Shown piece after piece: positions 4,157 through 6,577 of a DNA stretch of 6,577 nt. The notes below the pieces were generated by a model, which saw nothing but the letters and a program-made list of their open reading frames with translations, was not told the DNA's origin and did not search any database. The translations under genes were made by a program, and so were the position numbers. The stretch comes from a bacterium (lineage in GTDB: Bacteria > Patescibacteriota > Minisyncoccia > Moranbacterales > UBA2206), in the NCBI GenBank assembly GCA_021789395.1, contig JAJYJP010000048.1, positions 1 to 6,577 on the forward strand. Direction: 5' to 3'. The stretch's first letter is position 1, and each line of letters starts with the position of its first letter.

Positions 4157-4166
4157 AGCAAAATGA
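4144..4166 (+). other. Hairpin enclosing the rpsG stop codon
   Basis: TCATTTTGC (4144-4152) and GCAAAATGA (4158-4166) form a perfect 9-bp stem with loop CTAAA, and the rpsG TAA (4154-4156) lies in that loop. No clean T run follows, so full termination is unlikely. It could slow or pause polymerase, set the mRNA 3' end after processing, or tune the rpsG to fusA ratio. The 5' arm is constrained as codons for the S7 end (AHFA), so the pairing may partly be chance. Confidence 0.5.
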
Positions 4167-4173
4167 AATTCTG

Positions 4174-4264
4174 AATTTTGAAGTATGAATTTCGAATGAA
4201 TTTTGAAATTCGAATTTAAAAATTCAAAATTTGGGCATTTGTTATTCAATCAAAATTCAAAATT
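4174..4264. repeat. Inverted AATTTTGAA repeats between rpsG and fusA
   Basis: The 125-base gap holds AATTTTGAA at 4174-4182 and 4199-4207, and its reverse complement TTCAAAATT at 4223-4231 and 4256-4264. The inner pair gives a 9-bp stem with a 15-base loop and the outer pair can enclose it. Related strings (ATGAATTTCGAAT, AAATTCGAATTT) fill the space between. Such low-complexity AATTTTGAA-type spacers are, from memory, frequent in Parcubacteria assemblies. Confidence 0.6.
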
Positions 4265-4278
4265 TTAAATTTAAAATT
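4261..4278. repeat. 18-bp perfect palindrome before fusA
   Basis: The 18 bases AATTTTAAATTTAAAATT equal their own reverse complement and end three bases before the fusA ATG (4282). It could be a protein site or simply the edge of the AT-rich repeat block. As RNA it would place the ribosome entry site in a weak A-U structure, since there is no SD here. Confidence 0.5.
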
Positions 4279-4281
4279 GTT

Positions 4282-6366
4282 ATGCCACGACAATATCCAA
4301 TCGAAAAATTAAGAAATATCGGTATTATCGCTCACATCGATGCCGGTAAGACAACGACGACTGAACGTATTTTGTTTTACACCGGGATTACTCACAAGAT
4401 CGGCGAAGTGCACGAAGGGGAGGCGACGATGGACTGGATGGAACAGGAACGGGAGCGGGGAATCACTATTACCTCAGCCGCCACGACTTGTTATTGGAAA
4501 GATCATCAAATAAACATCATCGATACTCCCGGCCATGTCGACTTTACGGTGGAAGTGGAAAGATCACTTCGCGTTTTGGACGGAGGCGTAGTCGTTTTCG
4601 ATGGAAAGGAAGGCGTAGAGCCGCAGTCGGAAACCGTGTGGCGGCAGGCGGACAAATACAATGTGCCGAGGATCTGCTTCATCAACAAGATCGACAAGGA
4701 AGGAGCGGACTTTTACTATTCACTGAAAACTATCCAGGACCGGTTGAATCCGCACGCTTTTGCCGTCCAACTCCCGATCGGAGAGAGAAATGAATTCCAA
4801 GGCGTCATAAATCTGATGAATATGAAAGCTTATACTTTCGACGGCGAAATGGGCGAGAGGGTGATTGAAGGAGAAATCCCAGCTGATTTGGTTGCGAAAG
4901 CGAAAGAATGGCGGGAAAAGATGGTGGAAAAAATCGCGGAAAATGACGAGCAACTAATTGAAAAATATTTAAGCGGCGAAGAAATTTCCGAAGCTGAACT
5001 TAAAGAAGCTTTACGTAAGGAAGTGATTGCCGGCAAAGTTTTCCCGGTCCTGACCGGAACTGCTTTGCGTAACAAGGGTGTGCAGTTGGTTTTGGATGCC
5101 GTGAATGATTACCTTCCTTCCCCGATTGATATTCCGGCCATCAAAGGGCATGATCCGAAAGACGAAACTAAAGAAATTGCAGTGGAGGCAAAAGACGATG
5201 CTCCATTTGCCGCACTGGCTTTCAAGGTGGCGACCGACCCGTTCGTTGGACAATTAACCTTCTTCCGCGTTTATTCCGGAACGCTTAAAGCCGGTTCTTA
5301 TATTGTAAATAGTACTAAAGGCGAAAAGGAAAGAATTGGACGTATTTTGCGGATGCACGCCAATCATCGGGAAGAAATCCAGGAAATTTATTCCGGTGGC
5401 ATTGGTGCGTTGGTCGGTTTAAAGAGCACTTCTACTGGCGATACGCTTTGCGAAGAAACTCATCCGGTCATTTTGGAATCGATCACTTTCCCGGAACCGG
5501 TTATTTCGATTGCGATCGAACCGAAAACTAAAGCTGATCAAGAAAAGATGGGCTTGGCGCTTCGCAAACTGGCAGAAGAAGATCCGACTTTCAAAGTTCG
5601 AACCGACGAGGAAACCGGCCAAACGATCATTTCGGGAATGGGTGAATTGCATCTGGATATTATTGTTGATCGTATGAAGCGGGAATTCAAAGTAGAAGCC
5701 AACATCGGTCAGCCGCAAGTGGCGTACCGTGAAACGATCCGGGCCAAAGCCGAAGCGGAAGGCAAATACATCAGGCAGTCGGGGGGCCGCGGACAATACG
5801 GCCATGCGTGGATTCGCGTGGAGCCTCAGGAGCCTGGCAAAGGATTTGAATTTGTTAATGAAATTAAAGGCGGAGTCATTCCTCAGGAATATATCACTCC
5901 GATTGAGAAAGGCGTGAAAGACGCGATGGATAGCGGCGTCGTGGCCGGTTATCCCATGGTGGATGTCAAAGCGACTGTTTACGACGGTTCCTTCCATGAA
6001 GTGGACTCGTCTGAAGCGGCTTTCCGCATCGCTGGATCGATGGCTTTCAAGGAAGCGTCTCGCCGGGCGAATCCGGTCATTCTGGAACCGGTCATGAAAG
6101 TTGATGTCACAACGCCGGAACAATTTATGGGTGATGTAGTTGGCGATCTTAATTCGAAACGGGGTGTTATCAAAGAGATGAATGACCGCGGCGAAGGCTC
6201 GGCTCGTGTCAAAGTCATCGATTCGGAAGTGCCGCTGTCCTCGATGTTTGGTTACGCGACCCAGTTGCGCTCGATGACACAAGGACGCGCCAGTTACGCG
6301 ATGGAATTTTCTCATTACGCTGAAGTGCCGAGAAATATTGCCGACCAGATCCAGGGAAAAAAATAA
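4282..6366 (+). CDS. fusA: Elongation factor G
   Basis: EF-G is the GTPase that drives tRNA-mRNA translocation on the ribosome and, with RRF, ribosome recycling. The 694-aa product is close to T. thermophilus (691) and E. coli (704). The G domain has AHIDAGKT (17-24), RGITI (59-63), DTPGHVDF (81-88, catalytic His85) and NKID (135-138). Domain III has GMGELHLD (452-459), domain IV SGGRGQYGH (500-508), and domain V ends with MFGYATQLRSMTQGRASY (655-672). The start is the ATG at 4282 giving MPRQYPIEKLRNIGIIAH; an in-frame TTG at 4231 would add 17 residues encoded by AT-rich repeat and is rejected. No SD is seen. Third gene of the operon, closed by a terminator; tuf does not follow. Confidence 0.98.
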   Translation: MPRQYPIEKLRNIGIIAHIDAGKTTTTERILFYTGITHKIGEVHEGEATMDWMEQERERGITITSAATTCYWKDHQINIIDTPGHVDFTVEVERSLRVLDGGVVVFDGKEGVEPQSETVWRQADKYNVPRICFINKIDKEGADFYYSLKTIQDRLNPHAFAVQLPIGERNEFQGVINLMNMKAYTFDGEMGERVIEGEIPADLVAKAKEWREKMVEKIAENDEQLIEKYLSGEEISEAELKEALRKEVIAGKVFPVLTGTALRNKGVQLVLDAVNDYLPSPIDIPAIKGHDPKDETKEIAVEAKDDAPFAALAFKVATDPFVGQLTFFRVYSGTLKAGSYIVNSTKGEKERIGRILRMHANHREEIQEIYSGGIGALVGLKSTSTGDTLCEETHPVILESITFPEPVISIAIEPKTKADQEKMGLALRKLAEEDPTFKVRTDEETGQTIISGMGELHLDIIVDRMKREFKVEANIGQPQVAYRETIRAKAEAEGKYIRQSGGRGQYGHAWIRVEPQEPGKGFEFVNEIKGGVIPQEYITPIEKGVKDAMDSGVVAGYPMVDVKATVYDGSFHEVDSSEAAFRIAGSMAFKEASRRANPVILEPVMKVDVTTPEQFMGDVVGDLNSKRGVIKEMNDRGEGSARVKVIDSEVPLSSMFGYATQLRSMTQGRASYAMEFSHYAEVPRNIADQIQGKK

Positions 6367-6391
6367 ACCAGCGCAGTTTCATGAGACTTTG

Positions 6392-6422
6392 AAGCGGCTC
6401 CGTTATGTGAGCCGCTTTTTTT
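6392..6422 (+). terminator. Strong terminator after fusA
   Basis: AAGCGGCTC (6392-6400) and GAGCCGCTT (6409-6417) form a perfect, GC-rich 9-bp stem with an 8-base loop and a run of seven T (6416-6422). It begins 26 bases after the fusA stop and ends the rpsL-rpsG-fusA transcript. The minus strand shows no T run, so it acts rightward only. Confidence 0.92.
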
Positions 6423-6462
6423 ATGGCGCGGCTTGTGGTATTATGAAAGCGAAACAGCTCAT

Positions 6463-6577
6463 TTAAATTGACGACCATTTTTTCCAAACACCGATCTGAA
6501 ATTTATCATCGAATATCCCAAATACCTGAATCCCATAAAAGTATCCTGCCGCTTCTCGTAACGCATAGCTAATTTCC
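6463..6577 (-). CDS. C-terminal end of an unidentified leftward gene (partial)
   Basis: A minus-strand frame is open from the right edge for 37 codons to a TAA at 6465-6463. The visible end starts EISYALREAAGYFYGIQVFG and closes with GVWKKWSSI, an ordinary soluble-protein composition with alternating aromatic and glycine residues suggesting beta strands. I do not recognise the family. It would converge on fusA with about 97 bases between stop codons, and the rightward fusA terminator lies in that gap. No own terminator is evident. The length is short enough that chance cannot be excluded, but no other frame here is as protein-like. Confidence 0.5.
   Translation of the reverse strand, partial: EISYALREAAGYFYGIQVFGIFDDKFQIGVWKKWSSI

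Noticed and set aside
4231..4281. TTG start adding 17 residues to EF-G
   Set aside because: The added residues come from the AT-rich repeat block, and MPRQYPIEKLRNIGIIAH is the normal EF-G start.
5419..6315. 298-codon open frame on the minus strand
   Set aside because: It lies wholly antisense to the conserved fusA coding sequence, is rich in Arg, His and Phe as shadow frames are, and matches nothing known.

Overview
The window reads as chromosomal DNA from a bacterium of the Candidate Phyla Radiation (Patescibacteria, probably a Parcubacteria-like lineage). This is an inference from several traits: short AT-rich spacers with AATTTTGAA-type repeats, core genes whose start codons have no Shine-Dalgarno (SD) sequence, a 55-residue zinc-ribbon L28, a tRNA without an encoded CCA end, and an S12 with an N-terminal insertion. 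Standard code 11 fits: ddl ends in TGA at its expected length and no gene needs TGA recoding.

Left part (1-669). The first 38 bases may hold the 5' end of a leftward gene. Then comes an AT-rich spacer with small hairpins, a terminator (219-244), an unrecognised 47-codon acidic ORF with a good SD (293-436), a strong terminator (471-500), a tRNA-Pro(GGG) gene (529-599) and a foldable spacer (608-651).

Centre (670-3112). ddl (D-Ala-D-Ala ligase) is followed by an unrecognised 64-codon ORF with a near-complete SD. After it sits a terminator hairpin that carries an 11-base SD in its loop, then a second hairpin that could terminate transcription from both sides. rpmB (L28) lies on the minus strand. 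A site-2-type M50 metalloprotease gene diverges from it, and the two -35 boxes overlap.

Right part (3113-6577). A sigma70-like promoter leads into rpsL-rpsG-fusA (S12, S7, EF-G), a streptomycin-type operon. Its leader can fold in two mutually exclusive ways just before rpsL. A hairpin spans the rpsG stop codon, and inverted AT-rich repeats fill the rpsG-fusA gap. A strong terminator follows fusA, so tuf is not part of this unit. A minus-strand reading frame with protein-like composition enters from the right edge.

The recognisable genes are housekeeping: translation (S12, S7, EF-G, L28, tRNA-Pro), peptidoglycan precursor synthesis (Ddl) and membrane proteolysis (M50). No defence system, mobile element or CRISPR array is visible. 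The least explained material is the two small ORFs with strong SDs and the RNA elements around them, above all the terminator with an SD loop and the rpsL leader.
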